This document shows positions 1 through 7,944 of a stretch of 64,000 nucleotides of DNA, piece after piece; within the stretch, counting starts at the first letter, position 1, and each line of letters begins with the position of its first letter. This DNA comes from Lysinibacillus sp. BPa_S21 (lineage in GTDB: Bacteria; Bacillota; Bacilli; Bacillales_A; Planococcaceae). Both the position numbers and the translations under genes were made by a program. The stretch covers positions 1 to 64,000 of the forward strand of contig NZ_JALIRS010000013.1 of assembly GCF_023337795.1 (NCBI RefSeq), written 5' to 3'. The notes under the pieces are model-generated. The model ran no database searches and was not told where the DNA came from. It saw only the letters and a list, made by a program, of their open reading frames with translations.

Positions 1-94
1 ACAGATAAAACATTTGTTGCTGTCGCTTCGCTTTCGCACAGATAAAACATTTGTTGCTGTCGCTTCGCTTTCGCACATAAAACATTTGTTGCTG
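1..94. repeat. 37-bp tandem repeat, about 2.5 units
   Basis: Units at 1-37 and 38-74 are identical. A third, truncated unit (75-94) has lost two bases. The unit joins an ataaaacatttgt segment to the cgcttcgctttcgc motif that also lies inside the dispersed palindromic element. The same 37-bp unit recurs at about 38100-38165. The array may extend upstream of the window. Confidence 0.85.
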
Positions 95-143
95 AAGTTT
101 AGTTTTATCATTATAAATGAGTAGATACATGCACTGTGAAGTA

Positions 144-373
144 GTTGATTGGAGTGGAGACTGAGCGACTCCTTGGGGATTAGCAATAGAGGAACGAAGG
201 CTAAAACCATCACATCCTGTGATAACGCCTTCGTGACCAACATCGTGTTGGCCCGAGACCCTGGAGCGCAGCGGATGTTTTCTGTGCGAAAGCGTAGTGC
301 TAACGTAGCGGTAGCAACAAAAGCGGCTCATCGGACGCCCCCAGGAAAGCGCTCAGTCGGAACGAAATTCAAC
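144..373 (+). repeat. Dispersed palindromic element, copy A
   Basis: Outer ends are GTTGATT (144-150) and ATTCAAC (367-373). The inner arms read GACTGAGCG and CGCTCAGTC. They pair perfectly although both differ from the GACTGGGCG/CGCCCAGTC of other copies, which is a compensatory change. The interior holds the nested hairpin module ACGAAGGC...GCCTTCGT enclosing ATCACA-TCC-TGTGAT, then the CCAAC...GTTGG hairpin and the gacgcccccagg module. A 97-codon open frame across it is not credible as a gene. The copy lies just upstream of the lanF promoter. Confidence 0.85.
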
Positions 374-432
374 GCCCTCGTTTTGCCGACCAATTTGGTT
401 TTTATAGTGTTGTTCTTCAAAAAATTTTCGAT

Positions 433-472
433 ATCCTTATAAAATCCTTATAATCATTTTCTACACTATAAT
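433..472 (+). promoter_or_regulatory. Promoter with direct-repeat operator for the lanFEG-RK operon
   Basis: Two identical ATCCTTATAA boxes start 11 bp apart (433-442 and 444-453), one helical turn. They cover the place where a -35 box should be, and a perfect TATAAT follows at 467-472. OmpR-family activators typically bind such direct repeats overlapping -35. I infer that the regulator encoded at 2722 binds here. The ATG of the first gene is 24 bp after the -10. Confidence 0.6.
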
Positions 473-496
473 CATCGAAAGGAAGATGATTATCAG

Positions 497-1204
497 ATGG
501 AAGATATTATTTTACAAACAGAAAATCTTAGTAAAAGTTTTAAAGGACAAAAAGTTGTAGAGGATCTGTCATTAACGATACCTCGCAATACTGTTTATGG
601 TTTACTTGGTCCGAATGGTGCTGGGAAATCAACAGCGTTAAAAATGATAACAGGGATGCTGCGTCCGAATGCAGGAAAGATACTTTTTAATGGGCGTGAG
701 TGGAATCGTAATGATTTAAAAGACATTGGTGTATTAATTGAAACACCACCTTTATATGAAAATTTAACGGCAAGAGAAAACCTCAAAGTTCGTACAATTG
801 CTCTCGGATTGCCACAGTCACGTATTGATGAAGTATTAAGAATCGTAGACTTGACGAATACAGGAAAAAAACGAGCAGGACAGTTTTCGTTAGGGATGAA
901 ACAACGTCTTGGAATAGCAATTGCGCTATTAAACTATCCAAAGCTTTTAATTCTTGATGAGCCAACAAATGGTCTCGATCCAATCGGCATTCAAGAGCTT
1001 CGTAAACTAATTCGTTCTTTTCCAGAGCAAGGCATTACAGTCATTTTATCTAGCCATATACTATCAGAGGTAGAGCAGGTTGTTGATGAAGTCGGCATCA
1101 TTGCTGGAGGGAAATTAGGCTATCAGGGAGTTGCTCCACAAGGTCAGGAATTAGAATCATTGTTTATGCAAGTAGTGTCTGCTAATAGAAAGGTAGGCAT
1201 GTAA
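497..1204 (+). CDS. Lantibiotic-immunity type ABC transporter ATP-binding protein (LanF family)
   Basis: A 235-residue ATPase that would power a two-permease exporter removing lantibiotics or similar cationic peptides from the membrane. Walker A is GPNGAGKST (38-46), the signature is FSLGMKQ (130-136), Walker B is LLILDEP (150-156), and the switch His is H187. At the Q-loop position there is Glu (E82, in LIETPPLY). This E-loop is described for LanF immunity ATPases and separates them from ordinary ABC exporters. The gene is first in a tight operon with two permeases, a response regulator and a kinase. The substrate is unknown, and no lantibiotic biosynthesis genes lie in the window, so this is probably a stand-alone defence module. 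Confidence 0.88.
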   Translation: MEDIILQTENLSKSFKGQKVVEDLSLTIPRNTVYGLLGPNGAGKSTALKMITGMLRPNAGKILFNGREWNRNDLKDIGVLIETPPLYENLTARENLKVRTIALGLPQSRIDEVLRIVDLTNTGKKRAGQFSLGMKQRLGIAIALLNYPKLLILDEPTNGLDPIGIQELRKLIRSFPEQGITVILSSHILSEVEQVVDEVGIIAGGKLGYQGVAPQGQELESLFMQVVSANRKVGM

Positions 1205-1205
1205 C

Positions 1206-1934
1206 ATGATTTCAATTATGAAGGCTGAAAGATTAAAGTGGAAAAAGACTTTTATTCCTAAATTAGTTTGGCTAGCACCCATTGTGACGATCTTGCTAAC
1301 TGCATTATTAATGGGAGGGAGTTTTTTTCAAAGTGGCGCTTATAATTGGTGGTATACAATGCTCTTACCAGGTGCTCTAACGATATGTTGTGCATTGGTG
1401 ATCGAAAAAGATTCTAAATTGAAATATCATAGTATTCTCGCAATGCCACTCGATCTGAAGAAGATTTGGTTTGGTAAAATACTTGCATGTAGTACATGGT
1501 TGTTAGTAATTATACTTATTTTCTTTGCAGGAATAACTGCTGGTGGAATACTATTTGGCAATAGCTATTCTTTCATAAATAGTCTGACAGGTAGTTTATT
1601 AATTTTTGTCACGTTTTTATGGCAAATTCCGCTTTGTTTATTCCTTGCGGCAAAATTAGGAACTTATATGGCTATTTTAATAAATTTAGTCGGCAATATT
1701 GCTGGTATGATTGCATTTGCGAATGGGAATTATTGGTATAGTGTTCCTTACGCCATTACAGCAAGACTAATATGTCCAACATTAAAAATCTTACCAAATG
1801 GTCTGCCAGTACCTGAAGGCAGCCCGTTATTAAGTATGTCGGTGATAGTTCCGGGTATATTAATTGCTTTAGCGTGGTTTGCAATAATTAGCTACCTTAC
1901 TGCCCGTTGGTTTCAGAAAAGGGAGGCGAAATAG
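1206..1934 (+). CDS. Lantibiotic-immunity ABC transporter permease (MutE/EpiE-like, LanE)
   Basis: A 242-residue membrane protein with about six hydrophobic segments, starting 1 bp after the ATPase stop. The N-terminus MISIMKAERLKWKKTF, followed by a first membrane span, is typical of LanE/MutE permeases. Together with the next gene it should form the membrane half of the exporter. Assignment to LanE rather than LanG rests on gene order (F-E-G) and overall look, not on a diagnostic motif. Confidence 0.78.
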   Translation: MISIMKAERLKWKKTFIPKLVWLAPIVTILLTALLMGGSFFQSGAYNWWYTMLLPGALTICCALVIEKDSKLKYHSILAMPLDLKKIWFGKILACSTWLLVIILIFFAGITAGGILFGNSYSFINSLTGSLLIFVTFLWQIPLCLFLAAKLGTYMAILINLVGNIAGMIAFANGNYWYSVPYAITARLICPTLKILPNGLPVPEGSPLLSMSVIVPGILIALAWFAIISYLTARWFQKREAK

Positions 1935-1937
1935 TGC

Positions 1938-2693
1938 ATGGTAATGTTAAGATTACTGAGAGCAGAGTTTCTTAAAACAAAAAGAACGCCATTTTTGCTT
2001 ACGCATTTAATAGTACCTATTATTATTTCAGGGATGTTTTTAGCATACTATTCTTATTCACCATGGAATTTTGATTGGAAAATATCCGGTTATTTTCAGG
2101 CTCTTTCATGTGGGTTTCCGATTATTATTGGATTAGTTTGTGCAATGGCAGCGGAGCAAGAAGCAACTGCAGGACATTTTCAGGAAATGCTAACAGCTAC
2201 AAAAACAAAAATAGTGGTCTATTTAAGTAAGTTGATACTGTTATTGTTATTTAGTTTTGGAGCAATATTACTGTCCTTCGGTATTTTTAGTGTTGGTTTT
2301 ATTGAACTGTTGCATGAAGATACTTTTGGTTATCAATTTTATTTCATAGCGGGATGTATTTTATTTGTAGGCTATGCATTTTTATATATTTTACATTTTT
2401 TTGTTAGTCTTCATTTTGGTAAAGGTGCCTCAATCGGATTAGGTATTGTGGGATCGCTATTAGTAGCCTTACTACTCACTGGACTAGGTGATGGGATTTG
2501 GTCATTTATACCTTATGGTTGGGGTGGTCACTTTGTTTCGTTATGGACATTGAAGGCGTCAGGGCTTGACCTATCAACGGTGGAATTAGGACTACCAGAA
2601 GGTATTATTACTTCCGTTTGCGGAACATTGCTAGCGTTAGTATTATCTTGTTTGTGGTTTTGGAAATGGGAAGGTAGAAAGTCTGATAATTAG
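1938..2693 (+). CDS. Lantibiotic-immunity ABC transporter permease (MutG-like, LanG)
   Basis: A 251-residue permease with about six membrane spans. It begins MVMLRLLRAEFLKTKRTPF, a Lys/Arg-rich cytoplasmic start common in LanG proteins. The start is 3 bp after the previous stop, with GGGAGG inside the end of that gene. A second in-frame ATG two codons on is also possible. It is the partner of LanE in the transporter and is co-transcribed with the downstream two-component genes. Confidence 0.78.
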   Translation: MVMLRLLRAEFLKTKRTPFLLTHLIVPIIISGMFLAYYSYSPWNFDWKISGYFQALSCGFPIIIGLVCAMAAEQEATAGHFQEMLTATKTKIVVYLSKLILLLLFSFGAILLSFGIFSVGFIELLHEDTFGYQFYFIAGCILFVGYAFLYILHFFVSLHFGKGASIGLGIVGSLLVALLLTGLGDGIWSFIPYGWGGHFVSLWTLKASGLDLSTVELGLPEGIITSVCGTLLALVLSCLWFWKWEGRKSDN

Positions 2694-2721
2694 GGTATGA
2701 AGAAATGATGAGGGTAGAAAT

Positions 2722-3384
2722 ATGGCAAAAATATTAGCAGTAGATGATGAAAAAGGTATTTTAGTATTGATAAAAAATGCATTACTAAAAGATGAACATT
2801 TAGTAACGGCAGTCTCTGATGCAACAGAAGTAAGTAAAATGGATCTTGGTGCCTTCGATTTAATTTTACTGGATGTGATGATGCCTGAAATAGATGGGTT
2901 TACTCTATGTGGCCAAATACGCCATGCGGTAGATTGTCCTATTCTTTTTTTAACGGCTAAATCATTGGAGGAGGATCTAATGTATGGTCTTGGTCTCGGC
3001 GCTGATGATTATATTATCAAGCCGTTTGGCATTGGGGAGCTACGTGCAAGAGTGAATGCACATTTGAGGCGCGAAAAAAGAGAACGACGTAGTATCCTTT
3101 TTGTAGATAACATTCACTTCAATCTATCTGGCAAAGAGCTGTTTGTAAATGATGAAAAGGTTATGCTGACAAAAAGCGAATATGAAATATGCGAATTTTT
3201 AGCTCGAAACCGAGGACAGGTGTTTTCGAAAGAAAAGATTTATGAAACTATTTTTGGGTTTGATGGGAAGAGTGACAGTACCGCTATTACCGAGCATATT
3301 AAAAATATTCGTTCAAAGTTACATACCTTTCATGTTGACGCCATTGACACTGTTTGGGGGATCGGATATAAATGGAGACAATAA
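2722..3384 (+). CDS. OmpR-family response regulator (LanR-type)
   Basis: A 220-residue regulator. The receiver domain (about 1-115) has acidic residues D8 and D9, phospho-acceptor D51 in LLDVMMPEIDG, T78 and K100. A winged-helix DNA-binding domain (about 125-220) ends in the usual GIGYKW strand. It is encoded directly after LanFEG and overlaps the kinase gene by 13 bp, so it most likely reports lantibiotic exposure and drives the operon through the 11-bp-spaced direct repeats at 433-453. That target is inferred from position and repeat geometry. Confidence 0.9.
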   Translation: MAKILAVDDEKGILVLIKNALLKDEHLVTAVSDATEVSKMDLGAFDLILLDVMMPEIDGFTLCGQIRHAVDCPILFLTAKSLEEDLMYGLGLGADDYIIKPFGIGELRARVNAHLRREKRERRSILFVDNIHFNLSGKELFVNDEKVMLTKSEYEICEFLARNRGQVFSKEKIYETIFGFDGKSDSTAITEHIKNIRSKLHTFHVDAIDTVWGIGYKWRQ

Positions 3385-4802
3385 AGCCAACTAAAGGAAC
3401 TCGACTACATACTTTTTTTCTACGATATCTCCTTTTACTGTGTTTAGGCACTATTCTATTAGTAGTACTACTGTTTAGTATATTTTTATTTACCTTTTCT
3501 GCCAACATCGTGTTGCCAGCAAATTATGCAGAAAATCAAATTTCATTATCTAAGGATCGCATTGCATCTAGTAGTTCGGTAACAGCTGATATTATTCCAG
3601 ACCTTGTTGATTATGCCGTCTATTCTAAAAATGGACAATTTCTTGCAGGGAATCTTTCAGAAAAGGAAGCTTTTAAAGCCTGGGATGTAATGAAAAAAGG
3701 GGAAACTCAAAGTGGTTCCCAATTTTACTCGTTTATAGAGCGAGAAAATGAGATTTGTATATTACGATATTATTTAGTACCCCAATATCGTTCAGAAATT
3801 TTAAGGAAATACTTGCCTAATCCGCAAATGTTAGAATTTCTACTATTTATTATAGGAATAGTAGCTTATGCAACTGTGCTTGCTATTCACTTTGGCAGAA
3901 GTTTAAAGAAAAAAATGTTTGGCTTGCAGGAAGCGATTGAAAAAATACAAAATCAAAATTTGGATTTTACGATTCACCATTCAGGAATTCGTGAAATAGA
4001 TGAAATATCGATTTCTCTTGAGCAAATGAAAGAAGCCTTAAACAACTCGTTAAAACAGCAATGGGAAACAGAGCAGACCCGTAGAGAACAAATTTCTGCT
4101 CTTGCTCATGATCTGAAAACACCGCTCACAATTATTCGGGGGAATGCAGAGCTTTTGCAGGATACCGATCAAGATGATAGTCAAAGAGAATATAATGACT
4201 ATATTTTGAAAAATACAATGGAAATAGAAAAATTCACGAAAGAGCTAATTGATTTATCGAAAATGGAGAAAAATATCGTTCGTGAAAAAACGAATGTTAA
4301 AACGGATGCATTTATAACAGGTGTAGAAGATCAAATGAGAGCTCTTACGTTGGAAAAAAGGCTTCAAGTAGATGTTCAAAAGGAATCCCTTCCTGTATGT
4401 ATTTTTATCGATGAAGAGCAGTTCTATCGTGCGATTATAAATGTTATTGCTAATGCTGTAGAGCACACACCTGAAAACGGAAAGGTGACATTAACTGTTC
4501 AAAGCGCTTCTGACTTTATTCAGTTTACCGTTACCGATAGCGGCCGTGGATTTTCTCCGAGAGATTTAAATGAGGCTACCAAACAATTTTATCGCGGAGA
4601 TCCAAGCAGAAATGCGGGAAATCATCATGGGATGGGACTTTATATTGCCCAATCAATTGTTCAGAGTCATGGTGGAAAACTGCTAATTTCCAATGATTCA
4701 TCAGCTGGTGGAGGTAAAGTGACCATTACAATCCCAACCCCAATCAAAGAAGCGCCCAGCCAGAACGGAAATCAACCCCACGCTATGATGACGAGCCTTT
4801 AA
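3372..4802 (+). CDS. Sensor histidine kinase (LanK-type)
   Basis: A 476-residue kinase with membrane spans at about 17-45 and 155-175 around an extracellular loop of roughly 110 residues. A HAMP-like linker follows, then HisKA with H246 (LAHDLKTPLT), then the ATPase domain with N-box NVIANAVEHTP, G1 DSGRGF and G2 GMGLYIAQSI. It is the cognate partner of the preceding regulator. Oddity: the last 17 codons, after the usual final ITIP strand and a short linker, are read through the right end of the dispersed palindromic element (4750-4797). The native C-terminus has therefore been replaced by repeat-derived sequence. The kinase core is intact. Confidence 0.88.
   Translation: METIKPTKGTRLHTFFLRYLLLLCLGTILLVVLLFSIFLFTFSANIVLPANYAENQISLSKDRIASSSSVTADIIPDLVDYAVYSKNGQFLAGNLSEKEAFKAWDVMKKGETQSGSQFYSFIERENEICILRYYLVPQYRSEILRKYLPNPQMLEFLLFIIGIVAYATVLAIHFGRSLKKKMFGLQEAIEKIQNQNLDFTIHHSGIREIDEISISLEQMKEALNNSLKQQWETEQTRREQISALAHDLKTPLTIIRGNAELLQDTDQDDSQREYNDYILKNTMEIEKFTKELIDLSKMEKNIVREKTNVKTDAFITGVEDQMRALTLEKRLQVDVQKESLPVCIFIDEEQFYRAIINVIANAVEHTPENGKVTLTVQSASDFIQFTVTDSGRGFSPRDLNEATKQFYRGDPSRNAGNHHGMGLYIAQSIVQSHGGKLLISNDSSAGGGKVTITIPTPIKEAPSQNGNQPHAMMTSL
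4750..4797 (+). repeat. Dispersed palindromic element, isolated right end (copy I)
   Basis: The segment begins AAGCGCCCAG and runs through AATCAAC (4770-4776) into ccccacgctatgatga, matching the right ends of full copies. No left arm is present. It overlaps the 3' end of the kinase gene and supplies its stop codon. Confidence 0.8.
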
Positions 4803-4848
4803 TTAATAAAAATGGTTGGGTAGCACACCTGATAAAATACCTTGAGAA

Positions 4849-4893
4849 AAGAATGATTATGGCAAATTTGCTACGATCATTCTTTTTGTTTTG
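4849..4893 (+). terminator. Rho-independent terminator after the lan operon
   Basis: AAGAATGAT pairs with ATCATTCTT across an 18-nt loop, followed by a T-rich tail. Confidence 0.7.
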
Positions 4894-4972
4894 GTAAATG
4901 GAAAAAATGGGGAGTGTGTTCGGGCAATAGTATTGTAAAAAATGATACAATAAAAGAAAAAAAGAAGAGGCG

Positions 4973-5350
4973 ATGCACGTGGATAACGTCATTGATTTTG
5001 TTGCGAAGAAAAAAGAACGTGAAGAAAGACAGCGCGCCCAGGATTTAGAAAGGTATGTTGCGACACAATGTAATTTCCAACAACCAGAAAATATTGATGC
5101 ACTAGTTGAAGGAAAAGTGATTGAAATCAAGGATCATTCGTTGTTTTTAGGTTTTCTCTCAATATTAAAAGATGAAAAGATTGATCCACTGGATATTTTT
5201 CAGGATGTTTTTACATTAGAACCTGCTCGCTTTGAGATGTCCTACAATATGAGATGGTGGTCAGTTGTACAGCTTGCCTTTACATTTTTAACAATTTTAA
5301 AGGAGAACGAGCCGCATACATATGCAGATTTTCTTGGTTTACAAAATTAA
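4973..5350 (+). CDS. Conserved-looking protein of unknown function
   Basis: A 125-residue soluble protein. It has a charged, probably helical N-terminus rich in Lys/Glu/Arg (VAKKKEREERQRAQDLERY) and a compact second half (about 50-120). There is no signal peptide or membrane span. A purine-rich gaagaggcg precedes the ATG. I do not recognise the family. Codon use matches its neighbours and the frame is clean, so I regard it as a real gene. It is followed by the first 21-bp repeat array. Confidence 0.65.
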   Translation: MHVDNVIDFVAKKKEREERQRAQDLERYVATQCNFQQPENIDALVEGKVIEIKDHSLFLGFLSILKDEKIDPLDIFQDVFTLEPARFEMSYNMRWWSVVQLAFTFLTILKENEPHTYADFLGLQN

Positions 5351-5424
5351 TCTAGAGTATGTGCACGTCTTGGAAAGCTACATAAACGTGCGCATACAGG
5401 GCTAGATTCCTTGGAGGACGACTA

Positions 5425-5605
5425 GAGTCGTTGATAGGAACTGATGAAGTGACGGATAGAATATGCGAAGCGACGGAAAGAATTCAAGGCGACGGATAGA
5501 ACCGACGAATTGATGGAAAGAGAAGTCAAAGCGACGGATAAAACCGGCAAAGTCGTGGATAGAACCATCAAAATGACGGATAGAGTCCTTAAAATGGTGA
5601 AAATA
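5425..5605. repeat. Degenerate 21-bp tandem repeat array (about 8 units)
   Basis: Units carry a core like gacggatagaa followed by a variable 10-bp spacer, at an exact 21-bp period across most of the tract. The core resembles that of the large array at the end of the window. Open reading frames on the minus strand here (85 and 83 codons) arise from the 7-codon periodicity and are not genes. Confidence 0.8.
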
Positions 5606-5721
5606 ACTGTTAAGCCGACAAAGAGCCCCTCCCGTAAAACTGACGCCCCCCGCAACCAAATGAAAATAGCCATCTAGCTAAGAGTAATTAAGTCTAAACC
5701 GCGACATTTAGTACACAAGCC

Positions 5722-5751
5722 TTGTAGGATGTTGCCATTATTCAGTATAAT
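5722..5751 (+). promoter_or_regulatory. Probable sigma-A promoter of miaB-ricA
   Basis: TTGTAG (5722-5727) and TATAAT (5746-5751) are separated by 18 bp, about 57 bp before the miaB start. Confidence 0.5.
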
Positions 5752-5807
5752 AGTGAAATGGGATTTCAAATGTATGGAATTCGTTTGAAAGGAGTTACCT
5801 GATTGCG

Positions 5808-7352
5808 ATGAATGAGGAACAACGCTTAGCTAATCAACAAGTCAATCAACCAAAAAAAGAAGACAAGCCTGAAAAGGATTATAGTAAATATTTTGAAACG
5901 GTTTTTACAGCACCTTCATTAAAAGATGCTAAAAAACGTGGGAAAGAAGAAGTTAAGTACCATAAGGACTTTAACATTGCTGAAGAGTTTGCTGGTATGG
6001 GGACGGGGCGTACTTTTTATATTCGTACGTACGGCTGCCAAATGAACGAGCATGATACGGAAGTGATGGCTGGGATTTTTATGCAGCTAGGGTACACGCC
6101 TACAGATATTATTGATGAAGCTGACGTCGTGCTACTGAATACTTGTGCTATTCGTGAAAATGCAGAAAATAAAGTATTTGGGGAACTGGGCTTCCTTCTT
6201 AAATATAAACGTAAAAATCCAGAAATGCTGATCGGGGTTTGTGGCTGTATGTCACAGGAAGAATCCGTGGTCAATAAAATTTTAAGAAGTTATCCGCATG
6301 TTGACATGGTGTTTGGAACACATAATATTCACCGTTTACCGAACATTTTAAAGGAAGCCTATATGTCTAAGGAAATGGTCATTGAGGTTTGGTCTAAAGA
6401 AGGCGATGTTATTGAGAATCTGCCGAAAAAACGTCTTGGCTCCATCAAAGCTTGGGTAAATATTATGTACGGTTGTGATAAATTCTGTACGTATTGTATT
6501 GTCCCTTATACGCGTGGTAAGGAGCGTAGTCGCCGTCCAGAGGAAATCATTGCTGAAGTTCGTGAGCTAGCGGCTGCGGGCTATAAAGAAATTATGCTAC
6601 TAGGACAAAATGTCAACGCTTACGGCAAAGATTTTGAGGATATTGAATATCGACTTGGTAATTTGATGGATGAATTACGTAAAATTGATATCCCACGTAT
6701 TCGTTTTACAACGAGTCATCCACGCGACTTCGATGATCATTTAATCGAGGTTCTTGCAAAACGTGGTAACTTAGTAGAACATATTCATTTACCAGTTCAA
6801 TCTGGTTCAAATGACGTGCTGAAAATTATGGCGCGTAAGTATACACGTGAGCATTTCCTTGGATTAGTAGCAAAAATTAAAGCGGCTATTCCGGAAGTAA
6901 CGCTAACAACTGATATTATCGTAGGTTATCCTAACGAAACAGAGGAGCAATTTGAGGAGACATTATCCTTGTACCGAGAAGTCGGCTTTGAAATGGCCTT
7001 TACTTATATTTATTCTCCTCGTGAGGGTACACCTGCTGCCAAAATGGTGGATAATGTACCTGAAGAAGTGAAAAAAGAACGTCTTCACCGATTAAATCAG
7101 GTTGTAGGGGAATACTCTCGCAAAGCATTAGAAGGCATGAAGGGTGAAGTAGTAGAAGTCTTAGTTGAAGGTACAAGTAAAAAACGCGAAGATGTGTTAG
7201 CTGGATATACGCGTAAAAATCGTCTTGTAAACTTCAAAGCTCCAGCAGATCTAATTGGTCAATTAGTGAAGGTAAAAATAGTTGAAGCTACTTCGTATTC
7301 ACTTAGTGGTGAGTTCGTAGAAGTAGTAAAAAATGAAAAGGTGGAAGCGTAA
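5808..7352 (+). CDS. miaB: tRNA-2-methylthio-N6-dimethylallyladenosine synthase MiaB
   Basis: A radical-SAM methylthiotransferase that converts i6A37 to ms2i6A37 in tRNAs reading UNN codons, acting after MiaA (also in this window at 16198). It has 514 residues. The N-terminal UPF0004 domain carries the three cysteines of the auxiliary cluster (C77 in [10 protein letters not shown]113, C147). The radical-SAM CxxxCxxC is CDKFCTYC (C223, C227, C230), and a C-terminal TRAM domain follows. The roughly 60-residue N-terminal extension is also usual in Bacillus. The ricA start codon directly abuts the stop codon. Confidence 0.97.
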   Translation: MNEEQRLANQQVNQPKKEDKPEKDYSKYFETVFTAPSLKDAKKRGKEEVKYHKDFNIAEEFAGMGTGRTFYIRTYGCQMNEHDTEVMAGIFMQLGYTPTDIIDEADVVLLNTCAIRENAENKVFGELGFLLKYKRKNPEMLIGVCGCMSQEESVVNKILRSYPHVDMVFGTHNIHRLPNILKEAYMSKEMVIEVWSKEGDVIENLPKKRLGSIKAWVNIMYGCDKFCTYCIVPYTRGKERSRRPEEIIAEVRELAAAGYKEIMLLGQNVNAYGKDFEDIEYRLGNLMDELRKIDIPRIRFTTSHPRDFDDHLIEVLAKRGNLVEHIHLPVQSGSNDVLKIMARKYTREHFLGLVAKIKAAIPEVTLTTDIIVGYPNETEEQFEETLSLYREVGFEMAFTYIYSPREGTPAAKMVDNVPEEVKKERLHRLNQVVGEYSRKALEGMKGEVVEVLVEGTSKKREDVLAGYTRKNRLVNFKAPADLIGQLVKVKIVEATSYSLSGEFVEVVKNEKVEA

Positions 7353-7790
7353 ATGTCACAAGTATTATATACAAAAGATGATTTAATCAAGAAGTCACAC
7401 GAAATTGCGCATATGATTGCCAATACGCCAGAAGTTGAATTTTTCAAAAAAGCAGAAGCACAAATTAATGAAAACCAACTAGTACGTGAACGTATTGCAA
7501 GTCTAAAAAGCCTACAAAAACAAGCTGTTAACTTCCAACACTTGGGAAAAGAAAAAGCGCTTAAATTAATTGAAGACAAAATCGAAAAAATCGAAGAAGA
7601 AATCAACGCAATCCCAGTGGTTCAACAATTTAAAGAATCTCAAGGTGATGTCAATGATTTATTGCAATTAGTGTCGAATACAATTGCTAACAATGTAACA
7701 AATGAGATTGTTCGCTCAACTGGTGGGGATTTACTTTATGGTGAAACTGGCTCACAAGTAGCAAATAGAAACCCAGGCAGCTGCTCTTAA
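7353..7790 (+). CDS. ricA: RicA (YmcA), subunit of the RicAFT complex
   Basis: A 145-residue, mostly helical protein of the YlbF/YmcA family. In B. subtilis RicA, RicF and RicT form an Fe-S complex that promotes RNase Y-dependent mRNA maturation and affects biofilm, competence and sporulation. The family is recognised from the N-terminus (IAHMIANTPEVEFFKKAEAQI) and from the position between miaB and cotE. One cysteine (C144) sits at the extreme C-terminus, where cluster ligands are expected. The ATG abuts the miaB stop, and its AAAGGTGGA ribosome site lies inside miaB. Confidence 0.92.
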   Translation: MSQVLYTKDDLIKKSHEIAHMIANTPEVEFFKKAEAQINENQLVRERIASLKSLQKQAVNFQHLGKEKALKLIEDKIEKIEEEINAIPVVQQFKESQGDVNDLLQLVSNTIANNVTNEIVRSTGGDLLYGETGSQVANRNPGSCS

Positions 7791-7803
7791 AAATAATAGA
7801 AGG

Positions 7804-7841
7804 AATAGCTCGAATGAATGATTTCATTCGAGCTATTTTTA
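7804..7841 (+). terminator. Terminator after ricA
   Basis: AATAGCTCGAATGA pairs with TCATTCGAGCTATT (14 bp), followed by TTTT. Confidence 0.85.
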
Positions 7842-7944
7842 TGATCATATGAAAATCCGCAATTCGATTCTATAAAAATATATGTTCACCCAATAGGCGC
7901 TACCTGCATATGATGGAGTGAAAAGAGTCGAAGGAGGAATTGCG

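Noticed and set aside
149-442. 97-codon plus-strand ORF
   Set aside because: It lies wholly in repeat copy A, has no ribosome site, and its frame is broken in other copies.
5402-5673. 85- and 83-codon minus-strand ORFs
   Set aside because: Same artefact of the 21-bp repeat array. Two frames are open at once.
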